A stretch of 64,000 nt of DNA from Boletus sp. NGJ (GCA_019096195.1 JAGTXK010000187.1:372001-436000), one strand, 5' to 3'. Positions 20,097 to 31,690 are shown, counted from the first letter of the stretch. Translations and numbers: made by a program. The notes: generated from the sequence alone by a model not told the origin.

Positions 20097-22430
20097 GTCT
20101 ACTTGAATTTCACTTAACAAGGCAGCAAGTAGCTCTAGGTAGCTGTAAGTAACATGTTACTTTGCTGATGCAAGAAACCATTGGACACTTAGATCAAGTT
20201 TCTGATAATTCCATACTATTCAATATATTCCATTTTCAAACTTACTGCAAGATATTCAACTACTATGACAATGCAAGACAGCTATAGTCAACAACAACAG
20301 CGTGCAAGTGCCAGCACAGCAGATTATCATTGATGACAGCATGCACACACATAGCCACACCACCAGGACTGCTGACCAGTCAGAGCAAAGGACAAAACAT
20401 TAGAGAGATGAAAAGGTTAGCTGCCAGAAATCTGGAGGACAAGAATCCACCATAGCAAAACAGCCAAGTAACAGCACTGTGAATGAAACAACTACTGGCA
20501 TCCCCCTCACAGCACCAGCAAGTGAGCCCCAAAGGTGAATGACACCCCCAACACATTCCTAAAGCCATCAACCTGCCAATTGAGGGGTAGAGTGCTGAAA
20601 TGCCAACTGAATGGCCTGACAAAGCAAAGCTGCTGGATGACAACCCAAGCGACACAGTGAGTATCCTCACAAGCAGAAGTGTCGCGCATGAAAGTGCAAA
20701 CACACAGGGCCATGGGGAGTGTGCAGAGAAAGCACATATGGACAGCACGCATGCAGACCAATGGATCTATGAGCTTCAAGCTTAAGGGAGAGATGAGAAG
20801 TAGAGACATGATACAATTACCTTTACACAAACTGAATGTATTACACCAATTTCATCATGTTTAGTGCCGCGATGTGTGATAAGGCTAGTGTTAGACTCTT
20901 GAGGATTGTATGCCTTTGATTTGCTATGGGCACTCAATAGTGCTTGTATTGCTAGGTTAACAATGTGTACCAGGCAACTATGTATAAACTAGTTAGTTAG
21001 AAAGCCGTGTGATGGATCACAGTGCTTACTGCATGCGTCTTTTTCTATGATTCCATTTTCTCCCCACCTCTTTCTCAACATGCTGACTGAATTCCATCAT
21101 TGTCATGTCCATATTGCTTGCATTGTCACAGGTCACATGGTCAATCTATGAAGTAGAGTTAGCAATAATAGCATCTCATAGCAATCACCATACTTTATGC
21201 ACAATTTTAAGTTGGGTAGCAATTTTGTAAAGGGTGAGTCTAAGATGTGTGTTATGGTTATGGAAGGGGGTATAACTTTTTCTCTTCCTTCACCCCCTCC
21301 CAGACTATGGGACAACCTTCTCTTTGACTCCTATGACCAGGGATTCCCCCACAATGCCTACACAAGCATTGCCCCATCTGGAACTCCCCTTCTAGGTGAT
21401 GCACCACTATGGCTGTGACACAGTCTACTCTATTTCATTGATATATGCATTTCACCTTTGATTTGATCATAGACATTGCCTCCTTGGCTGTGTTCTCTCA
21501 CACACAGCCCAGTATTCCAAATTCCTCATTTGACTGATGCCTTGATCCCTTATGGTAATATTCTGTCTGCAACTTAATACTACCATATATGTACGATACA
21601 AAGCCTGCCCTAGATTGGGAAGGCCTATATATATGGGTATTCACCCCTCATGTAACTCTAACCTAGATCTACATAAATTCCTGTGTAATCTACCAAGCGC
21701 TCAGTTCCACCTCACTTCAGATGCCTGCACCTACTCTGGAAGTGATCACCATAGTGCTTGTAATCCTCCTTCTCATCACTTCGCACTTGTGTGGCCTTGT
21801 CACCGTTCGGTCGCATATCTAACCAATGGCAACACAAACACAGACAGGGTTCTGCCCATATAAGCCCAGGACTCCCCCACTAGCCATCATATACAATAGG
21901 TCTGCGCCTCCACCAGATTGTGCCACCATCATCAAAGTCCAAGACTCCACCATTGGTCATAGAGAAGGCTCCAACTCTAAGGGAGGTTCTATGTAGAAGC
22001 TAGCTGTCAGTCCCCATACCAAGGAACTCGGGCCTCAGGAGGTATTTTCCCCTCAAGTCCAGCTAGTCTAGTAATCAATCAGGTGGTCGATTACTTGTGA
22101 ATGTGTCACTTGTTACCTGGCATAACAGTGTGTGCCATTATATGCACTATTCATTTGGGTGAAGCCCAGAAGAGCTGTCTTGATCTTCCAGCATCCAATT
22201 CGTGTTTCCTCAATCCATGATCCTGTCATTGTGAAATATACATCTATGTTTGATGCCTGCCAGGCATTGCATGTAAGGTTGATTTGACCCTTGATACTGT
22301 TGCTTTATCCTTGTGAATTCTACAGTAGTACAATAGTGTGATGAGATGAATGCATACCAATAGTCTAGCTCGAAGCTTTGATTATTTGCTGTTTGAATGT
22401 CTGGATTATGGTGGCACAATGAAAGGAACA
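20097..22430. other. No gene recognised; LTR-like promoter segment near 21.6-21.9 kb
   Basis: Short frames on both strands show no motif. Around 21615-21640 a TATATATATGGG box is followed by CT-rich, GC-richer sequence to about 21880. This has the look of an LTR R/U5 region, but no terminal TG...CA pair or second copy was found. I cannot name an element here. Confidence 0.3.
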
Positions 22431-23268
22431 AGCAACAACTAGAAGATAAAACCTAGACCTAATATCTCAAAGCGTTGTCAACCAAAGCAATATGCGAGAG
22501 AGAGAGAGAGGCAATTTCAAAGCTAAGCAAAACAGGGTACTCTACCGGCTACTTATATACTACCGATAGTGGCACATGGACCATGCTATGCTATGACATC
22601 ATGGGTACTGGATATGACATCACAGGAACGAGGAATGTTAGTGTCCAATAGCGAAAGAGAGAAATGATGGAATAAGATGCATGTGGTATATGCATGTGAG
22701 TGGAATGTAGTCCATGATGCTCTAGGTGTGGCTATGTTGTGATATATCAGAAGAGCCTAATAGATAGGAATGGAGAGGTGAAATGAAAAGGGAAATGAAA
22801 GGGAAATGCTTAAGGCATTGCATAGTGTGATCATAAGATCAGGTATCAAGATGAGATCGTATCAGGGGATAGATCAGATCTTGTCTATATCTCTAGGGGT
22901 TAATCTAGCATTGCTTGATTAGTACTTGTGTAGAGTACCAAGCACTGCATCAGGTATGTCCACGGAATGTTGTAGTTTAGAGGCGTGTGGGCCTGTGTTT
23001 GTGGTGGTGAATGCCAGTATTAGCCGTGAGGCTACTTGGTGTCATAGGTGTAATAGGTATAATGAGGGTACTGCTAATAAAAGCGTATGCGGATGTAACC
23101 GGTGGTGTGGTGTATCATATAAGAAAGAATATAATGAGTGGCTACTCTAGGTATATGTGAGGTGAGGTGAGGATGGAGCTTGGTTGATGGTAGGTGAGTG
23201 TATCACCTATAGATAGTGTGAGAGTGTAGGGGTGGCGATAAATAATAGGTATCATGAGTGAATGTTTC
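22431..23268 (-). repeat. Possible LTR-like insertion (minus)
   Basis: On the minus strand GTATATAAGT (22560-22551) is followed by a CTCTCTCTC initiator-like run (22512-22498), a promoter layout typical of fungal LTRs. The segment appears to interrupt a hAT-like frame at about 23268. No matching second copy or target duplication was found, so boundaries and family are open. Confidence 0.3.
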
Positions 23269-23720
23269 ATACAAGTGACCTTTTGGTTTGGAATTTTGAT
23301 ACGATTTGTAGCATATGTGACAATGTCAATCATATGTTTAAATATGGGGTGCTCCAGAACCAAGATGGGCTTGTACAACTTGAATGTCAGAACACAATGA
23401 AGTTGTGAGTGTTTCACATGACCTACCTGGTCTATATTGACAAGCCACTAAATGGCAGCTTTCTGGAACAACTGGTCACTATATGGGGTTGGTTTTGGCT
23501 TTGCAACAACAGATTGTAGGTGGGAATCAAATTGTATCTGTTGACTCGCAGCAGCACTCTCTTTACACTGCTTACAATCCTTGGGTAGCATGGAGACAAA
23601 GTCATTTTCCTTCGCCCACTTCAAATACTCAGCCTGTGTTGTGTGTGAATATCATCAGCAGTTGGATGAGCAGGTTGACACACCTGATGGTAGGAGTCTG
23701 CATGGTGTCAACAGGTGGTG
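23269..23720 (-). pseudogene. hAT-like transposase fragment (N-terminal region)
   Basis: The minus strand reads YLKWAKENDFVSMLPKDCKQ, then PYSDQLFQKAAI.WLVNIDQ (23635-23427), a 57-nt intron (23426-23370), and PILVLEHPIFKHMIDIV (23369 onward). The block WL..TDQP...LEHP.F..MI...S.AT is a recognisable stretch before the core of Agaricomycete hAT-family transposases. It breaks off at about 23269. A second minus-strand frame upstream (about 24050-23800) may add more of its N-terminus. The call rests on this one block, so it is moderately supported. Confidence 0.5.
23370..23426 (-). other. 57-nt intron in hAT-like fragment
   Basis: CAG|GTAGGTC donor at 23426 and TGTACAAG acceptor at 23370. Splicing joins I-D-Q to P-I-L-V-L-E-H-P, matching the family's D-Q-P-I core. 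Confidence 0.5.
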
Positions 23721-25261
23721 ACCTCAGCTACTAGGGCAGTGCATTATACAGAACCTTTGCTGTACTCAAAACACCATTAAAAAAATTTGAATGAGAAGAT
23801 AAATACATATGAACAAATCTTGCAGTCCTGGTATTTCTTGTCACCCACCAGATATGGGTTCATGAAGAACTGGTTGACATTGCAGCTTCAATCTTGCTGG
23901 TGGGCTTTAACAGGCTCATTGAGGTTGATGATGACAGCATCTTGCAAGTCAGTTGTACCATTGGGTAATTGTGAAGTAAGGCCTTGCAAGCACATCAGTG
24001 CTGACAAAGTAAGATAGTAGAATGTGCATGAAACATACCATTTGCTGTGCCTAGTGGATCACTAGGGGTAGGACATGCTCTCTTTTTACCTGTAGAATAT
24101 TAGAATGACGAAGTAATATTGTAATTTACCTCTCACCAGTTGAGATGATTGGGTTAGTTCCTCGTCTTCATTGTCCTGATCTGAGAGATCAAGGTATATT
24201 CCATAAGTATGCTTGTGTTTTCATCAGCCAGAATCCAAGAACAGAGGAGGAGTGGAGTCATGATCAATATTGACTGGATTTATTGACTCAGTTTGAGGGT
24301 TGAGAGGGGTGAGCGAGTTGAACTGCTCTTGCACAGCAGTTTGTGTAATAATATGGGAAATTTTCAAACTTTTCAAAATGCTTACTTACCTTTCATTTTC
24401 TTCAACTTTTCTCTTCATAAGTCACATGACTGTGCACGTGACCGTGGGAACACATCACATAATAGGTCTAGAACCTATGACGTCAGATGACATCATACCT
24501 CATGTGATCCATGACTCTTTAATTTCCGCTCTTCTCACACAGCCCTATTAATCTCCGTCTTACCATACGTAGTAATTTATCACACGCACAGCCTGGTCCG
24601 TGCACACTTTCCTCCTGTATATAAACTAGCACTTTGACGACTGGTACCCTAGTCTAATCCACTTGTATCTTCCTCCAACAACCTATTAGCTTCGGCCATC
24701 GGTCGTCGTAGGGTTGGGAATATCCAGGACTAAGACTCTCCCACCTGATTCGTTCAGCCAGGACTCGTGTAGCCTGCAAAGCATTTCCGAGCCTTGTGGT
24801 TTGTTTTCCAAAAGGGATTCATAACAGTTTGTGCTTGTTGGTGGGCTCAAAGCTCTGGGGTGGCTGCATTCTTGGTATCTTTGAGCCTTGCCAAGAGAAG
24901 TGTGACTTGCTTAGGATGATCACTGATGCCATTACCTCCATTTATAATAGGGTTCTGGAAGTTGGACTTTTGGGGCTGAGGATGCAGTCAATGTTGAGAA
25001 ACAAAATTTATTCATAGTGGTGTATGGTTCATGATACTATCCAGACATAGTGAGGTATCAAAGAAGCATACATATACACTAGTGCCCCAGCTCCAGTCCC
25101 AGCTCATGGCCTAGACATCCCAGCAGCCAGGCCGAAGGCCAAGATAAACCCTGACTGTGGCCCAGCTTGGTCCAGCCTAACTCAGCTTGGCTTGGCATGG
25201 TTGGGGGCCTAAGGCTGGGCCAAGCACAACACTAATCTAAAAGAACTTGATCACTTCAAAT
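23721..25261. other. No gene assigned; degraded hAT flank and LTR-like sequence
   Basis: About 23800-24200 is AT-rich with exon-like pieces on the minus strand. Around 24617 TGTATATAAACTAGCAC followed by pyrimidine-rich sequence looks like a promoter. At 25090-25230 there is a cluster of GGCC/AGCTTGG-type short palindromic words. None of these could be tied to a named element. Confidence 0.3.
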
Positions 25262-25720
25262 TAAATACTTACCTTCCACCATTTGACCATTGATATTTTC
25301 TCAGGAAGAGTATGGATAGAGTAAAGAAAGAGGTTGAACTCTGTCACCCAGGGAGACTAAGGATCAATTCTAATACTTTCCTCAGCTGAATCATTATTAT
25401 CACTAGAAAGCTTTCTGAGAATCTTTCCAAGCTTTCTCTTCTTCTGCTTAGTGGAAGGTAAAGGACCCTCCTCACCATATAGCTTATTGAAGTGCTTCTA
25501 AAACTATAACTATGTTAGAAAACTCTAAACATTTCAAAGTCAAACATACTAATTTCTTTGCATTCTTTATAATATCTTTATGTAGCTCTTAGCTCCAATA
25601 CTTCTTAAAATAATCATCTTTTAAAGTAAGATCAGGTACTACAAAGTATAAATTATAGATTCAAAAATCAAGGAAGACTTACATATAGTCATGGTATAAG
25701 CATCAGAATCTGAGCCCATG
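25262..25720 (-). pseudogene. hAT-like transposase fragment (C-terminal region)
   Basis: The minus strand reads a block near 25640-25560 (DLTLKDDYFKK, then ELHKDIIKNAKKLV). A later exon at 25500-25275 contains HFNKLYGEEGPLPSTKQKKR and WVTEFNLFLYSIHTLP.KISM, ending VKWWK|GTAAGT. The LP..MS.V.WW sequence just before a splice donor is the usual lead-in to the hAT dimerisation domain, which is not present here. It lies upstream, in minus-strand order, of the N-terminal fragment at 23.3-23.7 kb, so the two are not one collinear gene. Confidence 0.5.
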
Positions 25721-25824
25721 TAGTCACATTTTCTAAGATAGATGGCCACCTACCCTGACATTTTCACCATGTATATGGCCACCTCATGGTAGGTCCACCA
25801 ATACAAAATAAATAATGTCTTATA

Positions 25825-25995
25825 GATAGGTGGGCCTACCTATCTAGTATTGAATATATACAAGTGGGCCTGCATGAACAAATGAAGTAAATAAACTATA
25901 TACATATGAGTGGACCCATATAAACAAATGGAATAGGCCCATATGAACAATTGGAGCAGATATACAATACATAAGTAGGCCTACAAACATATGCT
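25825..25995. repeat. Degenerate direct repeat around (A)GTGGGCCTxCAxxAACAAATG
   Basis: Similar words GTGGGCCTGCATGAACAAATG, GTGGACCCATATAAACAAATG and ATAGGCCCATATGAACAATTG recur at irregular 26-60-bp spacing. It is a short decayed tandem array. Confidence 0.5.
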
Positions 25996-26025
25996 AAAGG
26001 ATATGGATTGCATTACATGGATGGG

Positions 26026-26282
26026 TGTTATATCCTGTGCAACTCAACAAGTCCAACTCCAGTACTCTGTCCATAACTCTGGTGTGTTCTCCCCCAAAGC
26101 ATGTTCTCATACTCTTAGACTTATAACTTCTTCAATGTAGTATTCATACTTCTTCATTCATACACAAACATACAGTATGCTTCCTCATTTGTTTTAGTCC
26201 CACTTCATAGCTGTCTCTGATTCAGTGTCTGTTACAACTGACTTGGGTAGAGGCAGTCACAAATTTAAAAGGTGACATACAC
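26026..26282 (+). repeat. 5' part of LTR family C
   Basis: Starts TGTTATATCC and matches, on the plus strand, the beginning of the full-length LTR found on the minus strand at 46004-45427 (shared ACAAGTCCAACTC and GTTCTCATAC blocks). It stops where LTR family A begins at 26283, so one LTR appears to have been interrupted or truncated by the other. Confidence 0.6.
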
Positions 26283-26865
26283 TGTTACGATTCCCCTTTA
26301 TGCTTACCTTTTTCCTTGCCTTCTTGTATCCTCTTCGCTACCTTGCTCATCGGACTACTCACATCATCCTGTCTAGGCCTCTAATGACACACTACCAGTT
26401 TACCCTTGGCCATACCAGCTGATTACTGTACTTTTATGACTCACATGGAATTCCTTTCATTTCTGCCTTCACTTCTATAGGATTCCATTGGCTTCCATAT
26501 CATACCAATTCCTTTTCCATTATGGCTCATAGGCTTTCATGCCTTATATATATAAATCCAGCTCTAGATACAATGTCTGCTAAGTAGAACCTACTTGAAT
26601 CTACTCTCACATTGTCCCCAGGATCTCTACAAATCCTTGTCCTACTCTTGACTGGATGCTTGTTCTTTTAACCTTGAACTCCAGTAGTAACTCCAGCTAC
26701 TCATTTTTGTGAGGCTCTTCATAGTCCTTGACTCCTGCATAGGAAGACCCTTCATATCTGCATCTCCAGCAGCCCTCAACACTGCTTGTCCCTTGTCAAT
26801 GTCACCCAGTTGGTGTACATCACCTTTCAAGTTAATGACTGTCTCTACCTGAGCTAGTCATAACA
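26283..26865 (+). repeat. LTR family A, full copy (583 bp)
   Basis: Begins TGTTACGATT and ends AGTCATAACA (TG...CA). An AT-rich promoter core (CTTATATATATAAATCC, about 26543) lies in the middle. Other copies in the window are at 26866-27385 (minus), 28740-29275 (plus), 42256-42508 (minus, partial) and 50735-51012 (plus, partial). It is the LTR of the chromovirus whose remains occupy 27.4-31.7 and 51.0-53.5 kb. Confidence 0.8.
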
Positions 26866-27385
26866 TACACCAATGAGGTGATGTCAACAAGGGATTAGTG
26901 GCATTGAGGACCACTGGAGATGCAGATGTATGGGGTCTTCCCACACAAAGGTTGAGGACTAGCCTCACAAAGACAAGCAACTGGAAGGGTTGCCAGAGGG
27001 ACAAGTGGCTTGACAAGCCATCAGAGTTCAAGGTTAATAGACAGAGTGTCCACTCAAGAGTAAGACAAGGACTCACAGAGATCCCAGGGAATAATGTGGG
27101 TAGAATTAGATAGGTTCTACTTGTTGGACATTGTATCTATGTGGGGATTATATATGTAAGGTATGGGAGCTTATGAGTCTCAATGGGAAAAGGAAATTGG
27201 CAAAGCAGAAGACCAAAGGAGCTCCATGTAATAGATGTACAGTAATCAGCTGGTAGGGCCAAGGGGAAACTGATAGTGATGTTAGCAGAGGCCTAGACAG
27301 GCTGACATGAAGTCCAATGAGTGGAGGTGATGAAGAGAATGTGAGAAAAAGAGGGAAAAGGTAGACATAGTGGTGAATTGTAATA
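26866..27385 (-). repeat. LTR family A, 3' LTR of the minus-strand chromovirus
   Basis: Reverse-oriented copy of LTR A that abuts the forward copy directly and lacks roughly its last 50 bp. A purine-rich tract (GAGGGGG on the minus strand, about 27393-27387) sits immediately inside it, as expected for the primer of plus-strand synthesis. Confidence 0.75.
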
Positions 27386-27421
27386 TTACCCCCTCTGAAC
27401 AATTGAAACACCATTTGAGAT

Positions 27422-28560
27422 CTACTCAAGGCAACAATAATCTCCTTGAGGGGAACCCATGATATTACCCAGTGCTTCATCACCATAATTGAAGTTATTG
27501 CCATAGTCAAGGTCCTCCCATGGAAAGTGTGTGCAATGAGGAGGGATGTACCAGGGTGTATGGCACATGGTATGGTGGAGTCGTATCTGTTGGATGGATT
27601 GTGGGGAGTGGGACAACCAGCTGGGTGAAGAGAATGGTGATGAAGATGATGGGAGAGTGGGGGCTAGACAGCAATGGAGGGGGCAATGATCCTGAGTATG
27701 GCCCTGGGACCAGTTAAGGCATAGGGGGCATTGATATAAGGGATAGTCAACCCATATATGGTTAAGGTAATGGCAGTAATAGCAAGCTTCATAGTAGTGG
27801 GTGTGAGTACTGCTCAAAGGAGTGTGGCCATTGTTTCCTGTCCAGTTTCTCTCAATGTGGTCAAGGAAATTGAGCTCATCTCAATGAAGTGGGGTAGATG
27901 ATGCAGATGGGGTCAAAGAGGTAGGTGATAATAGAGGAATTGTGGGTTTCTGGGGTCGAGTGGAGAACTCACATAGGTATTGATCAAGATTATCTAGAAA
28001 TTCTATAGTGTCTAACTGATGGAGGGAGGAAATTAGAGCAGCTTTCAGATCCTCATAAATGGCATGCAGGCAGATCTGCATGATGGTGATAGCAACATCT
28101 GCTCAAATATGATATGCAAGCAGGCTGAGCTGGGCACATTGCAGGTATGTCTTGTAGAGAGAGAAGATGGGGAGGAAAAGTTGAGGTGTGCCCCCATCAT
28201 AAGGGCCATGTGGGGGTTTTCTAGATGAAGTGTCATGTGAATCACTTCTTCAATGATGGGAAAGTCATTTTGAAGACAATGGGCATACTGTAAAGAGGGA
28301 GGTCGACAGATGCAATGGGACCAGGGGTAGATGCTAATGATACTGGTGTTGGTGTGTGAGAAGGATCAACTGGGTGGCTGGGAGCAGGTGCCAGAGGAGT
28401 AATAGGGCGAGAATTGTTATCGACATTGGTAATAGGAGGGGGTTGCAATGAAGGGGAGGAGACAATAGAAGGTGTAACATACAAACTAGATACTAATGAT
28501 AAAGAGTTCAAGAAGAGTAGATACAATGTGATGGGCAGGGGAAACTCATTGAAGGGAGAG
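27422..28560 (-). pseudogene. Extra Cys-rich ORF downstream of chromodomain, fossil
   Basis: After the chromodomain the frame continues into a Pro/Ser/Thr-rich segment (28526-28242) and ends in a cysteine cluster at about 27800-27700 (CYYCHYLNHIWVDYPLYQCPLC, cited only by its C-x2-C...C-x2-C and final H...C-x-LH pattern). A related cluster sits in the fragment at 42.66-43.09 kb, so this ORF travels with the element family. It resembles a small zinc-ribbon or zinc-knuckle module. Role unknown. Confidence 0.55.
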
Positions 28561-28599
28561 ATGATAGAAGGGTTTATTGTTTGTTGGTGGAGGTAAAAG

Positions 28600-29420
28600 A
28601 CAAAGTGGGGCTGAGGGGAAAGGTCTTGGGGTGATGTTTCTTATAGTCAATGAGGGTGGACTTTGCATTTTTCAGATTCCATTCTGGGACCCAAGAGTCT
28701 TCTTCAGCAGAGTAACCCTTCCATCAGATCAGGAAGGAGTGTTATGATTTGTCTATTATGCTTACCTTTTTCCTTCATTTTCCCCTACTTCACTTGCTCT
28801 TGTCTACCTCGCTACTATGCAGTTGGACTCCATGCCGGCCATCTACCAGTTCTAATCTTGTTATTTTGTACTCTTAGACAATGTGGAACCCCTTCTCTTT
28901 CATCTTCTATTCTATAGAGTTCCATGGTGTTCCTTTGCTGACTAATCCTGCTTCTATCATGTTCTACAACCTTTCCTCAGTTCTCTATATAAACCACAGT
29001 AGTACTTGTAACTCCACAAGTAGTTCCTTCTGAATCTACTTTCATTACTCTGTGAATCTCTGCGAGTCCTCATCCCACTCTAGACCGGATGCTTCATTCA
29101 CCTTCATCTCTCAAGACTTAATGTGTCCTTGACTTGAATCTAGTTGGTTCTGTGTAGAAAGACCCTACACCTGTGACTCCAGTAACCTTCACGTTACTCA
29201 TTTCTTGTCAACATCAACTAGTTGTCTTTGTCACCTTTTAGATTGCATCTACCTCTACCTGAGGCAGTTGTAATAGAAGTGGCAAGATGGGGTTCCACAG
29301 TGGTGTAGAATCTTTTCAATTTTGTATTCTTCTTTGCCTGCAATAAGATCAGGTGGTGGTACTGGGTGGTGTTTCCTATACATGGCATTCTCATGGCAGG
29401 GTAAAAGAAGGGAGGCATGG
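28600..29420 (-). pseudogene. Integrase C-terminus and chromodomain, fossil, split by solo LTR
   Basis: HPVLHASLLLPCHENAMYRK (about 29420-29355) is the typical linker before a chromodomain. The chromodomain itself (WKGYSAEEDSWVPEWNLKNA) reads at 28720-28660, on the other side of the solo LTR at 28740-29275. A chromodomain places the element in the chromoviruses, which use it to target modified histones. Confidence 0.8.
28740..29275 (+). repeat. LTR family A, solo copy inside the chromodomain
   Basis: A 536-bp plus-strand LTR starting TGTTATGATTTG and ending GCAGTTGTAATA. It is opposite in orientation to the host element and has no internal region attached, so it is a solo LTR left after recombination. 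It postdates its host element. I could not define a clean target duplication. Confidence 0.8.
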
Positions 29421-29699
29421 AGCACAGGGTGGATCTTCCAAGTCTTCAGGAGTCAGAGTTTGTAGATAATGGAAGATACAGTAGGTTGTCAGTGATGGTA
29501 AAGGGGCCTTCTCTTTTTACAGAGAATTTGGGATCAGTGTCATGCTATTTTAGATTTCTGGCCTCAAGCCAGACTCAATCTCTTTTAGTGAAGGGTTTGA
29601 ATGTTCTTTTGGAGTGAGAGATCATTGTTTGGTGAGCAAGTTCATGGGCTGCCAGGGTCTCATTTCTTTAGAAAGGCATTTGATGTAGTCTTCCACTAT

Positions 29700-30769
29700 G
29701 GGTATGGCTATGTTGGGTATGACCAAGGGTAGAGGGCAAGGTTCGCATCCAAGAAGAAGGAAGAATGGAGATTGTCCAGTAACAGAGTGGAGTCAGTGGT
29801 TATGAGTGAATTCTGTGTGTGTGATCTTTTCTGACCACAAGGTAGGTTCAGCACCATAGAAAATGCGAAGGTACATTTCAATTTTCTGGTTAACCCATTT
29901 GGTTTTCCTGTCAGATTGGAGGTGGTAGACAGTGAAGAGGGAGAGGTCATAGTTGAGGAGTTTCCCAAGTTCTTTGGCAAAGGCAGAGGCAAACTGAGGT
30001 CTGCAGCCAGTGATGATTTTGTCATAGAGACCATAGTGTCAATAGGCTTTGTGGAAGAAAAGAGTTGCAATCTCTTCCATAGTGATAGATCTCTTCATAG
30101 GGCAAAGAATTACCCCCTTTGTAAGCCCATGGTTGACCATGACCAAGAGGAAATTGAATCTGTCAGAGAGTGGGAGATTGGTGATTAGATCATATGAGAT
30201 TTGGCAAAAGGGGAGGGAGGAAGACAACCAGATAGAAGTGAGTGGGGGGAGATGGGATGGGTGTTAGCCTTGTGTTGTTGACAGGAGGGGCATCCTTCAA
30301 CATAGGAGCACACATAGGAAGCAAGGCCAGGCCACCAGAATTTGGCAGAGATGAGTTGGCAGATTTTAAAATAATCAGGGTGGCCAGTAGAGGGATGATC
30401 ATGGCAATGAGAGAGGATGGATTTCCAGAGGTCACCCTTGGGAGGAATGTAGGCACAACCACAGCAGGTGAGAATACTGTCCACATGTTGCCATTTGGAG
30501 AGGCAGGGGTGGAGGAAGGTAGGAGTGGAGGTATCAATGACTTGGAGATGTTGGAGAACAAGAGGATCCCTGGCGGATGCTGAGTGAATAGATGAGAGGG
30601 AGACATCAATGAGGTTGACAAATAAAAAGGGAGGAAGAAGCATCATGCCATTATTTTCAGGAGTATTAGCAGAAATAAGATCTGAGCAGCAAGAGAGTGC
30701 ATCAGGACCTGCAAGGAGGCAATCAAGGATGTGGATGATTTGCAGGTGAAAGTCGGCAAGATTGAGCAT
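29700..30769 (-). pseudogene. Chromovirus integrase region, fossil
   Basis: The H2C2 zinc-binding block (H...H...C-x2-C: SHCHDHPSTGHPDY, then CPSCQQHKA) at 30430-30290 precedes the catalytic core start (SYDLITNLPLSDRFNFLLVM, 30200-30140). Core remnants run down to about 29700. Broken in several places. Confidence 0.85.
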
Positions 30770-31690
30770 CCAATGAGCCTGCTGATGGTTCAGATTCTGG
30801 GGAGCACAGAAGTAGGCAAGGTTTTTGTGGTCAGTAAAGACCTGGATGGAAAAGGAGGAGCTATGAAGGTAATGTCTCTATACCTTCAAGGCACAGATGA
30901 CAGCAAGGAGTTCTCAGTTATAGATGTCATAGTTCCTTTTGGCCAGGGAGAAGAACTTAGAGAGGTAAGAGCAGGGATGTCAATCACCATTGGCATTAGT
31001 CTGGAGAAGGATGGTGCCTGAAGTGAATTTCAAGGCATCTGTGGCAATAGAAAAGGGGGCAGAGAAATCAGAAAGGTGAAGAACTGGCTTAGCAAGGAAG
31101 AGCCATTTCAGATGCTCAAATACTCCTTGACAAGCAGGGGTCCAGTCCCAAGGGTGGTTTTGGTAGGTGAGGTCAATGAGTGGATGGGTGATGGTTGGAT
31201 ATTCAGGGATGAATTACCGATAGAAGTTGGCAAAATCAAGAAATGACTGAATACTTGTAATGTGAGTCAGGACTGGCCATTTGGTGATGCCATCAAGTTT
31301 GATGGGATTCATGGAAAGGGGGTTGGAACAAATGATCATTCCTAAATAGTCCACCTTGGTAACTGTGAAGTCACATTTCTCAAGTTTGAGATGGAGGTTG
31401 AGTTCAATCATCTATTGAAGAATGCGTTTTGTGTGTTTAGTGTGGGATGTCTTATCAGAGGAGAAGATAAGGAGATCATCCATGTAAATGATCAGCCAAC
31501 CTTTGGCTATCATGTCATGAAAGGAGTTATTCATAAACTATTGGAAAGTAGTGGGGGAGTTGCAGAGGCCAAAGAACATGATGGTGGGTTCATAAAAACC
31601 TTTGTGGGTGATGAATGCAGCTTTCCATTGCTCACCATCTTTGATGCAAATATTGTTATAATCCAAGTAAACAATTGAGACCAATCAGTA
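30770..31690 (-). pseudogene. Chromovirus RT-RNase H region, fossil
   Basis: Recognisable blocks include FITHKGFYEPTIMFFGLCNS, the YMDDLLIF catalytic box and LEKCDFTVTKVDYLGM, then an RNase H stretch with VFTDHKNLAYF. The spacing fits a Ty3/Gypsy Pol. Broken in several places. Confidence 0.85.

Larger units (their letters stand above)
26866..31690 (-). mobile_element. Ty3/Gypsy chromovirus, 3' portion, fossil
   Basis: From high to low coordinate this minus-strand fossil holds reverse transcriptase (YMDD block near 31480), RNase H and an H2C2 integrase. After these come a chromodomain (split by a solo LTR), an extra Cys-rich ORF and the 3' LTR. The 5' part (gag, protease, start of RT) is missing; at about 31690 it meets a plus-strand Gypsy element. 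It is heavily broken, with many breaks, and looks old, judging by decay and nested insertions. Confidence 0.85.

Noticed and set aside
20380-20830. Minus-strand frames with Cys/Leu-rich text resembling membrane segments
   Set aside because: No start context, no homologous text, and overlapping open frames on the other strand; likely chance.
22926-23150. Small Cys-rich plus-strand frame (WCHRC, CGCNRWC)
   Set aside because: Looks like a zinc ribbon but is short, lies in an LTR-like segment and lacks a start context or homologous text.
25080-25230. Cluster of GGCC and AGCTTGG palindromic words considered as a MITE
   Set aside because: No terminal inverted repeats or target duplication could be found.
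29916-31021. Plus-strand frames of 90-113 residues across 29.9-31.0 kb
   Set aside because: Antisense to the chromovirus integrase and RNase H, which are recognisable on the minus strand.
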